DNA of 64,000 bases, from NCBI RefSeq assembly GCF_048892425.1, contig NZ_JBLZHU010000003.1:186001-250000 (forward strand). The letters are read 5' to 3'. This document shows positions 15,346 through 23,653 of this stretch, piece by piece; position 1 is the stretch's first letter, and every line of letters begins with the position of its first letter. The notes beneath the pieces are model-generated. The model was not told the DNA's origin. It worked only from the letters and a program-made list of their open reading frames with translations, and made no database searches. The DNA is from Pacificispira sp002696645. GTDB taxonomy: Bacteria; Pseudomonadota; Alphaproteobacteria; UBA8366; Aestuariispiraceae. Made by a program: the position numbers and the translations under genes.

Positions 15346-15783
15346 ATGACACTTCGCGCACAAAAGAGTGGCCTGAAAAAACTAGTTTCAAATAATGGAA
15401 TTTCGATTTGGAGCTATCATTGTACCAATCATATACTTGATGTGATGATAAAACCGCGATTTTTTGCAAGGCTTTCTGATCCCTTTGAACCAGGCGATAT
15501 CATCTTGGTCGACTGTCCTGGATACTATGAAATACTGCGGTTCCTGGGATACCCACCGCGTCCGGTTCATCGCCCCGGGGGCGGGGTACTACAGGTTGAA
15601 ACCAAGCAGGAATCCGGCTTGATGACGTTACGAATTGTCGGGCGCGGGTTAAGACGGTTTGTCAATGCCGGGGAAAATGCTATTCCGGGATTCTTCGGGC
15701 CTGATTCCGCCAGCATGTCCCCGCAGGTGCCGGAACCAGACATACCGGCTGAAACGGATCACAGCGGTGCAATGATCGCATGA
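15346..15783 (+). CDS. unrecognised 145-residue protein
   Basis: I do not recognise this protein. It starts at an ATG with a strong ribosome site (AAGGGAGAGG); the frame extends upstream but through AT-rich non-coding sequence. The first 75 residues look like a compact folded domain (SNNGISIWSYHCTNHILDV...FEPGDIILVDCPG). It contains two cysteines and a 'GDIILV' strand that recalls beta-barrel or SH3-like folds. The last 40 residues are low-complexity and acidic (PQVPEPDIPAETD). It has no signal peptide or membrane segment. It is preceded by a 15-bp palindrome and followed by a GC-rich hairpin, so it appears to be a separately regulated unit. Confidence 0.7.
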   Translation: MTLRAQKSGLKKLVSNNGISIWSYHCTNHILDVMIKPRFFARLSDPFEPGDIILVDCPGYYEILRFLGYPPRPVHRPGGGVLQVETKQESGLMTLRIVGRGLRRFVNAGENAIPGFFGPDSASMSPQVPEPDIPAETDHSGAMIA

Positions 15784-15796
15784 TCCAAGGTCCGAA

Positions 15797-15824
15797 GACG
15801 GCGGTGCCAGATCGGCCCGCCGTC
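15797..15824 (+). terminator. GC-rich hairpin between the unknown gene and purD
   Basis: GACGGCGG (15797-15804) and CCGCCGTC (15817-15824) form a perfect stem, extended inside by GCC/GGC around a bulged T to a five-base loop. No T tract follows, so it is either a weak terminator or an RNA element ahead of purD. Confidence 0.35.
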
Positions 15825-15897
15825 ATCGTGTTCCATGCTGGGTCGGCGCGCCTGATCAACGTCGACGTCCAACCGCATTTAGATTGGGAGAAACCAT

Positions 15898-17175
15898 ATG
15901 CGTTGTCTTGTCATCGGCTCTGGAGGGCGTGAGCACGCATTATGTTGGGCCCTTGCGGCATCGCCTCTGTGTGACGCATTGTTCTGTGCGCCGGGCAATG
16001 CAGGTATCGCCCAGGATGCCCAATGCCGCCCGGTCGCCGTCGATGATTTTGACGGAATTGAGGCCCTGATTGCGCAAGAGGCGATTGATTTTGTCGTCGT
16101 CGGTCCCGAAGGGCCCTTAGTGGATGGTCTGGCAGATCGCCTGCGCGCGAAAGATATTGCCGTCTTCGGGCCCAGTGCCGCCGCCGCCGCACTGGAAGGA
16201 TCCAAGGGGTTTAGCAAAGACATCTGTGCAAAATACAACATTCCAACCGCCGCCTATGGTCGGTTTACCGATGCGCAGGCTGCCAAGGACTATATCCGTT
16301 CCCAGGGTGCCCCGATTGTTGTAAAGGCCGATGGCCTGGCCGCCGGAAAGGGCGTCACCGTCGCAATGACCGTCCAGGAGGCATTGGATGCGGTGGATGC
16401 TGCCATGGTGAACGGCATCTTTGGTACCGCTGGGACGGAAGTGGTCGTCGAGGAATTCATGGAAGGGGAAGAACTGTCCTTCTTTGCGCTGGCGGATGGT
16501 GCAACGGCACTGCCCTTGGCATCTGCCCAGGATCATAAGCGTGTAGGCGACGGTGATACCGGGCCCAATACCGGCGGCATGGGTGCCTATTCCCCGGCAC
16601 CTGTTTGTACGCCAGAGATGGAAGCCCGAATCATCCGGGAGATTCTGACCCCGACAATCGATGCAATGCGAGCAGAAGGCGCCCCCTTCCAGGGCGTGCT
16701 TTTCATCGGCTTGATGATCACAAAAACCGGTCCCCGGGTGATTGAGTATAATGTCCGGTTCGGAGATCCGGAATGCCAGGTCCTGATGATGCGCCTGCAA
16801 TCAGATTTGCTGCCTGCCCTGCTGGCAACGACCAATGGCACATTGCGCAATTTTGATCTGCGTTGGCACGCGCAGTCTGCCATGACCGTTGTGCTGGCCA
16901 GTCAGGGTTATCCCGGCACCTATCAAAAAGGCACCGTGATCCGCAATATAGAGGGCGCAGCGGCCGCACCCGACGTCGTCGTGTTTCATGCCGGAACCGC
17001 GCGCAATGACGCCGGGGAGCTGATCGCAACCGGGGGCCGTGTGCTGACCGTGACGACGATGGCACCGACAATTACCGAGGCAAGAAACCGCGCCTATGCC
17101 GCAGTTGACCTGATTGAATGGCCGGAAGGGTTCTGTCGCCGCGACATCGGTCATCGCGCGCTTAATCGTGAATAA
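15898..17175 (+). CDS. purD: phosphoribosylamine-glycine ligase
   Basis: A 425-residue GARS enzyme joining glycine to phosphoribosylamine with ATP, the second step of purine synthesis. The N-terminal domain has VIGSGGREHALCWAL, GNAGIA and VVGPEGPLVDGLAD. The ATP-grasp domain has the FSKDICAKYNIPTA loop, VVKADGLAAGKGV and EEFMEGEELSFFAL, followed by QDHKRVGDGDTGPNTGGMGAYSPAP. The ligand-binding glutamate/asparagine run (EYNVRFGDPECQ) is intact. GGGAG precedes the ATG. It stands apart from other pur genes; the next gene, a small membrane protein, begins 12 bp downstream. Confidence 0.97.
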   Translation: MRCLVIGSGGREHALCWALAASPLCDALFCAPGNAGIAQDAQCRPVAVDDFDGIEALIAQEAIDFVVVGPEGPLVDGLADRLRAKDIAVFGPSAAAAALEGSKGFSKDICAKYNIPTAAYGRFTDAQAAKDYIRSQGAPIVVKADGLAAGKGVTVAMTVQEALDAVDAAMVNGIFGTAGTEVVVEEFMEGEELSFFALADGATALPLASAQDHKRVGDGDTGPNTGGMGAYSPAPVCTPEMEARIIREILTPTIDAMRAEGAPFQGVLFIGLMITKTGPRVIEYNVRFGDPECQVLMMRLQSDLLPALLATTNGTLRNFDLRWHAQSAMTVVLASQGYPGTYQKGTVIRNIEGAAAAPDVVVFHAGTARNDAGELIATGGRVLTVTTMAPTITEARNRAYAAVDLIEWPEGFCRRDIGHRALNRE

Positions 17176-17187
17176 GGGATACAGGCG

Positions 17188-17475
17188 ATGCCGGACGCCA
17201 TTGCACGCAGCCTGGATAAAGTTTCAATTCTGCTGGGCCTGCCTGTCTGGATAATTCTTCTGACACTGGTCTTTTTGATCGTCATGACGATTGGAATACG
17301 ACTGTTGGCGCGCAACAGTGATGATTCGGAATCCAAACTGGACTGGCGCCGGGACCCGGACGAAATGGCGGACATCTCCCCCAATCTGCGCCGGGCGCGG
17401 ATGCAAATGATCGGTGCGGGCCTGGGAATGGTGGCACTGCTTTTCATTGCCCTGCTTAGCCTGCTACAAGACTGA
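17188..17475 (+). CDS. small two-helix membrane protein (95 aa)
   Basis: This protein has two clear transmembrane helices, about residues 15-40 (LLGLPVWIILLTLVFLIVMT) and 73-93 (AGLGMVALLFIALLSLL). A charged loop (DDSESKLDWRRDPDEM) joins them. The ribosome site AAGGGA lies 8 nt before the ATG, and the gene follows purD by 12 bp, so co-transcription is likely. The segment RRARMQMIGAG ahead of the second helix faintly recalls the small alphaproteobacterial HIG1-like twin-helix proteins, but the match is too weak for a firm call. Function unknown. Confidence 0.7.
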   Translation: MPDAIARSLDKVSILLGLPVWIILLTLVFLIVMTIGIRLLARNSDDSESKLDWRRDPDEMADISPNLRRARMQMIGAGLGMVALLFIALLSLLQD

Positions 17476-17523
17476 CACGCTGATCCACCCAAGTGCACAG
17501 CCCAGAAAATAGAAAGACATACC

Positions 17524-18870
17524 ATGACCGTTGAGACCGATCCGCTTGTCCTGATTCAAGACCTTGTTGAGCGCGCCCTGAAAGCAGGCGCCGATTCAGC
17601 GGATGCGGTCGCCGGACTGTCGACCAGCATCAGCCACGCTCAGCGGCTTGGTAAAACAGAAAAACTGGAACGTCAGGAATCCCAGGACCTTGGCTTGCGG
17701 GTGCTGATTGGTAAACGCCAGGCGATAGTTTCTTCCAATGACTGGAAACCGGACGGATTGGCGCTGTTGGTGGAGCGTGCCATCGCCATGGCTAAAACCG
17801 TCCCGGAAGACAGCTTTTGTGGCATCGCAGATCCCGATCAGATCGTTGGCGACAATTATCCGAAGCTGGAAATGTTTGATCCACAGGAACCCAGCGCCGA
17901 GACCCTGATCGCCCGGGCGACGGAAACAGAAGATGCGGCCCTGGCCGTCGCCGGGATCACCAATTCTGAAGGGGCAGAGGCCTCCTGGGGCCAATCCCGC
18001 ATCGCATTGGCCGCCAGCAATGGTTTTGCCGGGCGCTATCAAGGCAGCAATCACAGCATTGCCGTGTCCGTTCTGGCAGGAACCGGTACTGCCATGGAAT
18101 CAGATTATGACTATTCCAGCGCAATATTCGGATCTGACCTGACCGATCCGGTAGAAATTGGCCGCAGCGCAGCAGACCGCGCCTTAAAGAAACTTGGCGC
18201 GCGCAAGCCCCCTTCGGCAAAGGTGCCGGTCGTGTTCGACCCCCGCGTTTCCGGAGGGTTGGTGCGCCACCTGACCAGTGCAATCAACGGGGCTGCGATT
18301 GCCAGGGGCACCTCCTTCCTGAAAGACAAAATGGGTCAGGCAGTCATGTCATCGGGAATTACCATTGTCGATGATCCCCACCGTGCGCGCGGCCTGGCGT
18401 CCAAACCCTTTGATGCGGAAGGTCTGGCAAACAAGCGCCGCAATCTGGTTGAAAATGGCATTCTGCAAACCTGGATTCTGGATTTGCGCGCGGCCCGGCA
18501 ATTGGGGTTAACATCGACGGGGCACGCCAGTCGCGGCACCAGCAGTCCCCCATCACCATCGACCACCAATCTGCATCTGGAGACTAGCACCGTTTCCCCA
18601 ACAGACTTAATATCCGATATCAAAAGCGGGTTCTATATCACCTCAGTGATGGGTATGGGCGTGAATATGGTGACCGGTGACTATAGCCGCGGGGCTTCCG
18701 GCTTCTGGATCGAAAACGGACAGATCGCCTATCCGGTGAACGAAGTCACCATTGCTGGCAATCTAATGGACATGTTCCTGGCAATGACGCCAGCGGATGA
18801 TCTGGATTTCAAATACGCCACCAACGCGCCGACCATTCGCATAGACGGCATGATGGTCGCAGGAACTTGA
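17524..18870 (+). CDS. pmbA: PmbA/TldE-type metalloprotease-family subunit
   Basis: A 448-residue member of the TldD/PmbA family. The PmbA (TldE) subtype is shown by the N-terminal segment with ERQESQDLGLRVLIGKRQAIVSS, by PVVFDPRVSGGLVRHL, and by the C-terminal GMGVNMVTGDYSRGASGFWIENGQIAYPVNEVTIAGNL block. TldD and TldE form a heterodimer that processes peptides such as microcin B17 and modified-peptide leaders and degrades unfolded peptides; TldD carries the zinc HExxxH motif, which is absent here as expected. tldD is not in the window. The C-terminal block is among the most conserved parts of the family. Confidence 0.9.
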   Translation: MTVETDPLVLIQDLVERALKAGADSADAVAGLSTSISHAQRLGKTEKLERQESQDLGLRVLIGKRQAIVSSNDWKPDGLALLVERAIAMAKTVPEDSFCGIADPDQIVGDNYPKLEMFDPQEPSAETLIARATETEDAALAVAGITNSEGAEASWGQSRIALAASNGFAGRYQGSNHSIAVSVLAGTGTAMESDYDYSSAIFGSDLTDPVEIGRSAADRALKKLGARKPPSAKVPVVFDPRVSGGLVRHLTSAINGAAIARGTSFLKDKMGQAVMSSGITIVDDPHRARGLASKPFDAEGLANKRRNLVENGILQTWILDLRAARQLGLTSTGHASRGTSSPPSPSTTNLHLETSTVSPTDLISDIKSGFYITSVMGMGVNMVTGDYSRGASGFWIENGQIAYPVNEVTIAGNLMDMFLAMTPADDLDFKYATNAPTIRIDGMMVAGT

Positions 18871-18874
18871 TTGA

Positions 18875-20161
18875 TTACAGTGAGCGCCGTTCCAGATCCG
18901 TCCCCTGAACGGAGGCGATGTCATTCAGTCGTGCTGGAACCTTAAGATCAGGTTCGACCTGTATCTTGGATTCCGCTTCCGACGCCCTTTTTAACCATCG
19001 ATGCGCCGCCGTCAGATCACCATGTTCAGCCTCTTCAAGCCGCGCCCATAGCCGACACAGAACTGGCGGAACAGGATCCCCCAGGATATCCGTCGCCTTC
19101 GCCAAATGGGTGCGGGCCTCCCCCCACAGGGAGGCATCCAGGGCCGCATCGGCTAAAGCGATATGACTTTCCGCCGCATCCGGTGACAGCGACAGCAAAG
19201 TCTCAAACCGTTTCACCTTTGCAATCGGGGTGGCATCACTTGCCGCCAAATTGCGGTATGCCTGTGCCAGAACCGGCGTGGGCTGTTGTTTCCAGGCGGA
19301 CTCGATCAGTTTTTCCGCCTTTCGGGTATCGTTGCCCTGCTGCATCAAATCGGCAGCCAAAGCAACGGCAGCGTCATTGGACGGGTCTGCCTTCATCGCC
19401 TTTTTGACAATTTTCAGCGCGTCCCCATTCTGACCGGACTCCTTAAGGCGCGCGGCCTGACGCAGGGACAAGCGTGCCCGCAATGGTTTTGCTTCCTCGG
19501 TAGATAATGCCCCGGTTTTTTCCGCATCTTCCAGCGTCGCCAGAGCGCGATTCCAGAAACCGGCTTCCATTTGCAGGTCCAACAATTCCAACAGCACCCA
19601 TTTCGCCGATGGCCGCAGCTTGCGCGCATCTTCCGCCAAAGCCAGCGCGCGTTCGGAATCTCCGTCGCGCAAGGCCTGTGTCATCAATCCCCGAATGCCC
19701 AGGAAGGACACTTCCGGATTGCCACGCATATCTTCGAAATACTTTGTCGCTGCCTGATTATCGCCGTTCAACTGGGCGGATTGGGCCTGCAACAATTTCG
19801 TCAGCGGCGCCTGGGTCAATAGATCCGTGGACCGTCGGGATTGACGCTTTGCCTCAACAGCGTCGCCGGCTGCAACAGCAACCATGCCCAGCGTCAGGGC
19901 GCGATACCCTTTCATTTCCCGAATGGCTTTGCGATGGGCGCGCCATCGACCGGGGAAGCGAAACACAGTCTGGCGAATCCGCTCTGCATAGACCAACAGC
20001 AAAACAAACAACAGCACGATCAGGGCGAAAACCCCGACTGGCATATCAACCGCCCAGCCCTGCCAGTCAAAGGATACACGTCCTGGATTCGTCGCAAAGA
20101 ACACCGCCAAGGCACCAAGGACACCAATCTTGATCAGAAAGAAAAATACGCGCCACGTCAT
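18875..20161 (-). CDS. HemY-like TPR membrane protein
   Basis: This 428-residue protein is encoded at the end of the heme operon, overlapping the upstream fusion gene by ATGA. The N-terminus has two membrane helices (about residues 5-24 and 40-62), with the HemY_N pattern RVSFDWQGWAVDMPVGV and the basic stretch FRFPGRWRAHRKA. The remainder is a series of alpha-helical TPR-like repeats rich in alanine and leucine, exposed to the periplasm or cytoplasm. Despite the name, it is not protoporphyrinogen oxidase. In alphaproteobacteria the equivalent gene (Orf52) is regularly neighbour to the mitofilin homologue, suggesting a joint role in inner-membrane organisation or tetrapyrrole traffic. Confidence 0.88.
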   Translation of the reverse strand: MTWRVFFFLIKIGVLGALAVFFATNPGRVSFDWQGWAVDMPVGVFALIVLLFVLLLVYAERIRQTVFRFPGRWRAHRKAIREMKGYRALTLGMVAVAAGDAVEAKRQSRRSTDLLTQAPLTKLLQAQSAQLNGDNQAATKYFEDMRGNPEVSFLGIRGLMTQALRDGDSERALALAEDARKLRPSAKWVLLELLDLQMEAGFWNRALATLEDAEKTGALSTEEAKPLRARLSLRQAARLKESGQNGDALKIVKKAMKADPSNDAAVALAADLMQQGNDTRKAEKLIESAWKQQPTPVLAQAYRNLAASDATPIAKVKRFETLLSLSPDAAESHIALADAALDASLWGEARTHLAKATDILGDPVPPVLCRLWARLEEAEHGDLTAAHRWLKRASEAESKIQVEPDLKVPARLNDIASVQGTDLERRSL

Positions 20162-22596
20162 GACGGATCTCCCGATTTGGCAGGTTCGGGTTCAGGTGAT
20201 GTCGCAGGGGCCGGGGCAGGGGCAGGGGCAATCGCCAGTCCCGCAGCAACGGCATCGCGCAAATCCGTCAATGCAGCCTCAGCCGCCAATCGCGCCTCAG
20301 CCTCATTCAGCCAGGCCGCGATGGTTTCAGACGTTTCCCGTCCCTGGGACAGGGCGGCGACAGCGCTGGCCAGATCCCCCCTGTTCAATGCGGCTTCTGC
20401 GCGGCTGACTGGCGGGGCATCTGCAGCTTCCCCTTTCTTCCGGATGGAAACCAGGGACCGCGCCCCCTCCATCAAAACATCCAGGACATCGCCATCGGTG
20501 CGGTTGACCTCGGACTGCATCGCGGGTGCATTCTGCTGAAAAGCAGACATCAACGCCGCACGGGTTACCACACCCCGGGTGGCATAGGGCTGCAATTCGG
20601 CAACGGCACTCTTGATAGCCGCATCACCCCTGGCCAAACCAGTCAACCGATCCAGGGCATGAGTAAACGGACGGCCCGCAGATAAAGCGGATTCTACATC
20701 GCCAACGGCCAAAGCAAGACCGGCCTGGGCTGCGCCTTCCAGAGCGGGGCGGGCTTTCAGAGCTGCGATATCTTCTGCATTCTGTGCCGCTTTCGCATCC
20801 ACGCCGGCCAGACCAGCCGTGGCACGCTCTGCCTCTTTGCTGACCTGTTCCAGCATGCTTTCAATAACGCCCATACGCTCCAACAGGCGGGCGCGGGTTG
20901 TCTCATCCCGTTCGACCGATGCGGCAAGGGCATTGCGCGTTTCCGTCAGGGCATTAGCCGTTTCTTCACGGATCGCCTGCAAGGATTCTGCCGCATCACT
21001 TAATGCCTCAACATCATTTTCCAGACTGTCCAATCGGCTGGAAATGTCCCCTGGGACGACCGCGCCATCCCCCGTCGCGACCGGGCGTGACTCTACCTGT
21101 GACAATCGATCAGAAATCGAGGAGAGCGTCGCCTCTATATCAGAGGGGATATCCCCGGAAACTGCCACCGCGGGCGGCTCCACATACTGCGCCAGATGTG
21201 TATCGACATAGGGGCCCCAGACGGGCCGTGCAACAACCGCGACGAGCGCCACACCGGCGACCAACAAAGCGAGCTTTCCTGAACTGTTGGGGCCAGACTC
21301 ACCTGCGCCAGAGGCGGCCGTCGGTGTTGATTGCGATGGAGCATCTGATTGTTGTTCAGCATCGGGACGATCTTCATCATCCAGTGCTTCATCAGGCGTC
21401 GCCTCTGCAGCCTGCCCCCCCGCGTCTTCAGTCCAGGGAGACATCACTGGTTCAGACACCGCCGGTTCAGACGCCTCCGGATCAGATGCGGTTGGGCGCT
21501 TTTCCGCAGGCATGGCGACACTGAGGTCAATCTGATGGGCCGAGGCGGCGGTTATGATATCGCGCCACCGGTTTTCCGGGATATGGCCCCGGTTCTTCCA
21601 TCCCTGTACCGTACTGACCGCGACATCCAGCTTGTTTGCCATGGGGCGAATACCCCCAAAAGCATCAATTACGGCATCGGTATCAAAATCACTGACCGCT
21701 TCTGCGACGTCAATAGATGCATCATCCTCATTCGAATCGGTTTCAGGGGTACTGATTTCGGGGGCATTCTTTTCATCAACACCCTCGTCGCTTTTCTTGT
21801 CGTCAGCCATTGTCATCATCCTACCCAGTTGATTTCCGACCCCAAACAAGGCCTTGATCTCTGCGATCAGGGCGGGCGTATCGGGTGTTGCCGCACGCTT
21901 GATCCCCAACCATTCTATTCGCGCCGCAGCCTGCGCAACAGCGTCACTTAAGCAAACCGCCGAAACCGTACGCGCACAGGGTGCACGTCCTTCGCCTTGA
22001 AGTACAGTAACAAACGACTCCGCCGTTCGGGGAGAAAAAAATGTCACCGCAGCAATGCGCCCCGTATCCAATGCCGAGCGACAGGCTTCGCTGAACGCCT
22101 GTGTTTTTACGGATCGATATAGGGCAACACGCTTGACCGTGTAGCCCAGCGATTCCAAATCACCCTTTAAATCACCCGCCGTAACAGAGCCCGCCGCATG
22201 AAACAGGGCGCCGCCTTGAACCGGAAAGCGCGCGCGCACGGTCTCTATCAAGGCCTCCACATCGCCGCCGGATGCCTCAATATCCTCAAACCCTGCCTCG
22301 GTTGCGGCCTGGGCACTGCTGGCACCAACCGTCACGACTGGTAGGTTGCGCACCGAACTGATCCTGGCGAAGGCCCGAACGCCATTCGCGGATGTAAACA
22401 GAATCACGCGGCAATCCGTCAGATCAACCACGACATCGGAGACAGGCTCAATCCGCAGCATCGGTTCGACCAGCGCATCAAATCCCTCTGCCCGCAAGGC
22501 ATCGACCAATCCAGTCGCATCCTCTACCGGTCTGGTAATCAGGATCAGGGGGCGGTCCACCTGCGCGACATCCAGATCAGTCGAAGAAACCATCAC
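20158..22596 (-). CDS. fused uroporphyrinogen-III synthase, HTH-like segment and Mic60/mitofilin-like protein
   Basis: One uninterrupted 812-residue frame. Residues 1-255 are a HemD domain (PLILITRPVED, ILFTSANGVRAFA, VTFFSPRTAESF), which closes and inverts hydroxymethylbilane. After residue 260 comes an acidic linker, then a Cro-like carph-isopro segment (about 306-350, VIDAFGGIRPMANKLDVAVS). Next are a Pro/Glu-rich stretch, one membrane helix (440-458), a long coiled coil (480-620) and a mitofilin-type C-terminus (640-785, ending AEARLAAEAAL). Mic60 homologues are normally a separate gene beside hemD. An internal ATG at 21808-21810 (residue 263), with GGGTAGG about 12 nt upstream, could also yield free Mic60. 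The start overlaps the hemC end by 20 bp. Confidence 0.9.
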   Translation of the reverse strand: MMVSSTDLDVAQVDRPLILITRPVEDATGLVDALRAEGFDALVEPMLRIEPVSDVVVDLTDCRVILFTSANGVRAFARISSVRNLPVVTVGASSAQAATEAGFEDIEASGGDVEALIETVRARFPVQGGALFHAAGSVTAGDLKGDLESLGYTVKRVALYRSVKTQAFSEACRSALDTGRIAAVTFFSPRTAESFVTVLQGEGRAPCARTVSAVCLSDAVAQAAARIEWLGIKRAATPDTPALIAEIKALFGVGNQLGRMMTMADDKKSDEGVDEKNAPEISTPETDSNEDDASIDVAEAVSDFDTDAVIDAFGGIRPMANKLDVAVSTVQGWKNRGHIPENRWRDIITAASAHQIDLSVAMPAEKRPTASDPEASEPAVSEPVMSPWTEDAGGQAAEATPDEALDDEDRPDAEQQSDAPSQSTPTAASGAGESGPNSSGKLALLVAGVALVAVVARPVWGPYVDTHLAQYVEPPAVAVSGDIPSDIEATLSSISDRLSQVESRPVATGDGAVVPGDISSRLDSLENDVEALSDAAESLQAIREETANALTETRNALAASVERDETTRARLLERMGVIESMLEQVSKEAERATAGLAGVDAKAAQNAEDIAALKARPALEGAAQAGLALAVGDVESALSAGRPFTHALDRLTGLARGDAAIKSAVAELQPYATRGVVTRAALMSAFQQNAPAMQSEVNRTDGDVLDVLMEGARSLVSIRKKGEAADAPPVSRAEAALNRGDLASAVAALSQGRETSETIAAWLNEAEARLAAEAALTDLRDAVAAGLAIAPAPAPAPATSPEPEPAKSGDPS

Positions 22597-23500
22597 CCAT
22601 CTCTTTCAACAGGGCATGCCCGGCGTCCTGCGCCAGGGTGACAGCCTGATCCACGGGCCCTGACCGTTCCACCGTCAACAGGCGCGCGCCATCTTCCCGG
22701 GCAACCAGGCCCCGAAACCGAACCGTCGACCCACTGATTTCAGCAAGACCGGCAATGGGCGTGTGGCAACTGCCATCCAGGACATCCAGAAAGGCCCGTT
22801 CCGCATGAACCCGAAGCTGGCTTTCACCATGATTCAACGGGGCGAACAATTGGGCCAAATCAGATCGCGCGCTGGCAATCGTGACCCCCACCGCACCCTG
22901 GGCACAGGCTGGCAACAGGGTTTCGACCGCCAGCGGGGCCGTTGCCAGATGCGCCATGCTCAAACGATTCAGCCCTGCCATTGCCAGCAAAGTCGCATCG
23001 GCGACGCCTTCTTCCAGCTTGCGCAGACGGGTTTGCACATTGCCCCGGAACAAGACGACTTCTAAATCCGGGCGCTTTGCCAGAATCTGAGCTTTCCGAC
23101 GCAGAGAGGATGTTCCAACTTTGGATCCGGGCGGCAAGGCCTCCAGACTATCGGCCTTATGGCTTAAAAAGGCATCGCGGACATCCTCCCGCTTCAAAAC
23201 ACATGTCAGCGATATTCCCTCGGACAGCCAGGTTTCAACATCCTTCATCGAATGGACCGCCGCATCACACCGGCCATCCATAATGGCGCGATCCAGTTCT
23301 TTGGTGAACAACCCCTTACCCCCAACCTCCGCCAAGGCCCGATCTTGAATCTGGTCGCCAACCACCGTGATTTCAGCGATTTCGACCGTCAAACCGGGAT
23401 TTGCCGCAATCAATCGATCGCGAACATCATAGGTCTGCAACAACGCCAGGGGTGAGCCCCGCGTGCCAAGGGTGACGGAAGTCGGTACAGTCTTGCTCAT
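22577..23500 (-). CDS. hemC: hydroxymethylbilane synthase (porphobilinogen deaminase)
   Basis: A 307-residue enzyme that joins four porphobilinogens into hydroxymethylbilane, the substrate of HemD encoded directly downstream. Typical stretches are LGTRGSPLALLQ, GGKGLFTKELDRAI, AVHSMKDV, KVGTSSLRRKAQI, RGNVQTRLRKL and LDGSCHTPIAGLAEI; the cysteine in the last is the dipyrromethane attachment site. The ATG at 23500 has GTGAGG 9 nt upstream and matches family length; an upstream in-frame start at 23563 would add a cysteine-rich leader without precedent. It is divergent from gpsA across about 150 bp. No tsaD lies between them. Confidence 0.96.
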   Translation of the reverse strand: MSKTVPTSVTLGTRGSPLALLQTYDVRDRLIAANPGLTVEIAEITVVGDQIQDRALAEVGGKGLFTKELDRAIMDGRCDAAVHSMKDVETWLSEGISLTCVLKREDVRDAFLSHKADSLEALPPGSKVGTSSLRRKAQILAKRPDLEVVLFRGNVQTRLRKLEEGVADATLLAMAGLNRLSMAHLATAPLAVETLLPACAQGAVGVTIASARSDLAQLFAPLNHGESQLRVHAERAFLDVLDGSCHTPIAGLAEISGSTVRFRGLVAREDGARLLTVERSGPVDQAVTLAQDAGHALLKEMGDGFFD

Positions 23501-23653
23501 AAAACAAACCTCACACAGTAAACCAGGACATGGATTATCATGCCCAAATGAGACAAATGCCAAGAGAACCTGTAGCGCATCCGGACGTCATAGGCTACAT
23601 CCTGACGGTGATGAAATCAGTTGCGTTCGAATTATCTGTGTGAGGAACCAAGA

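Noticed and set aside
19507..20539. Long + frames opposite hemY and the hemD-mic60 fusion
   Set aside because: Shadows of the minus-strand operon.
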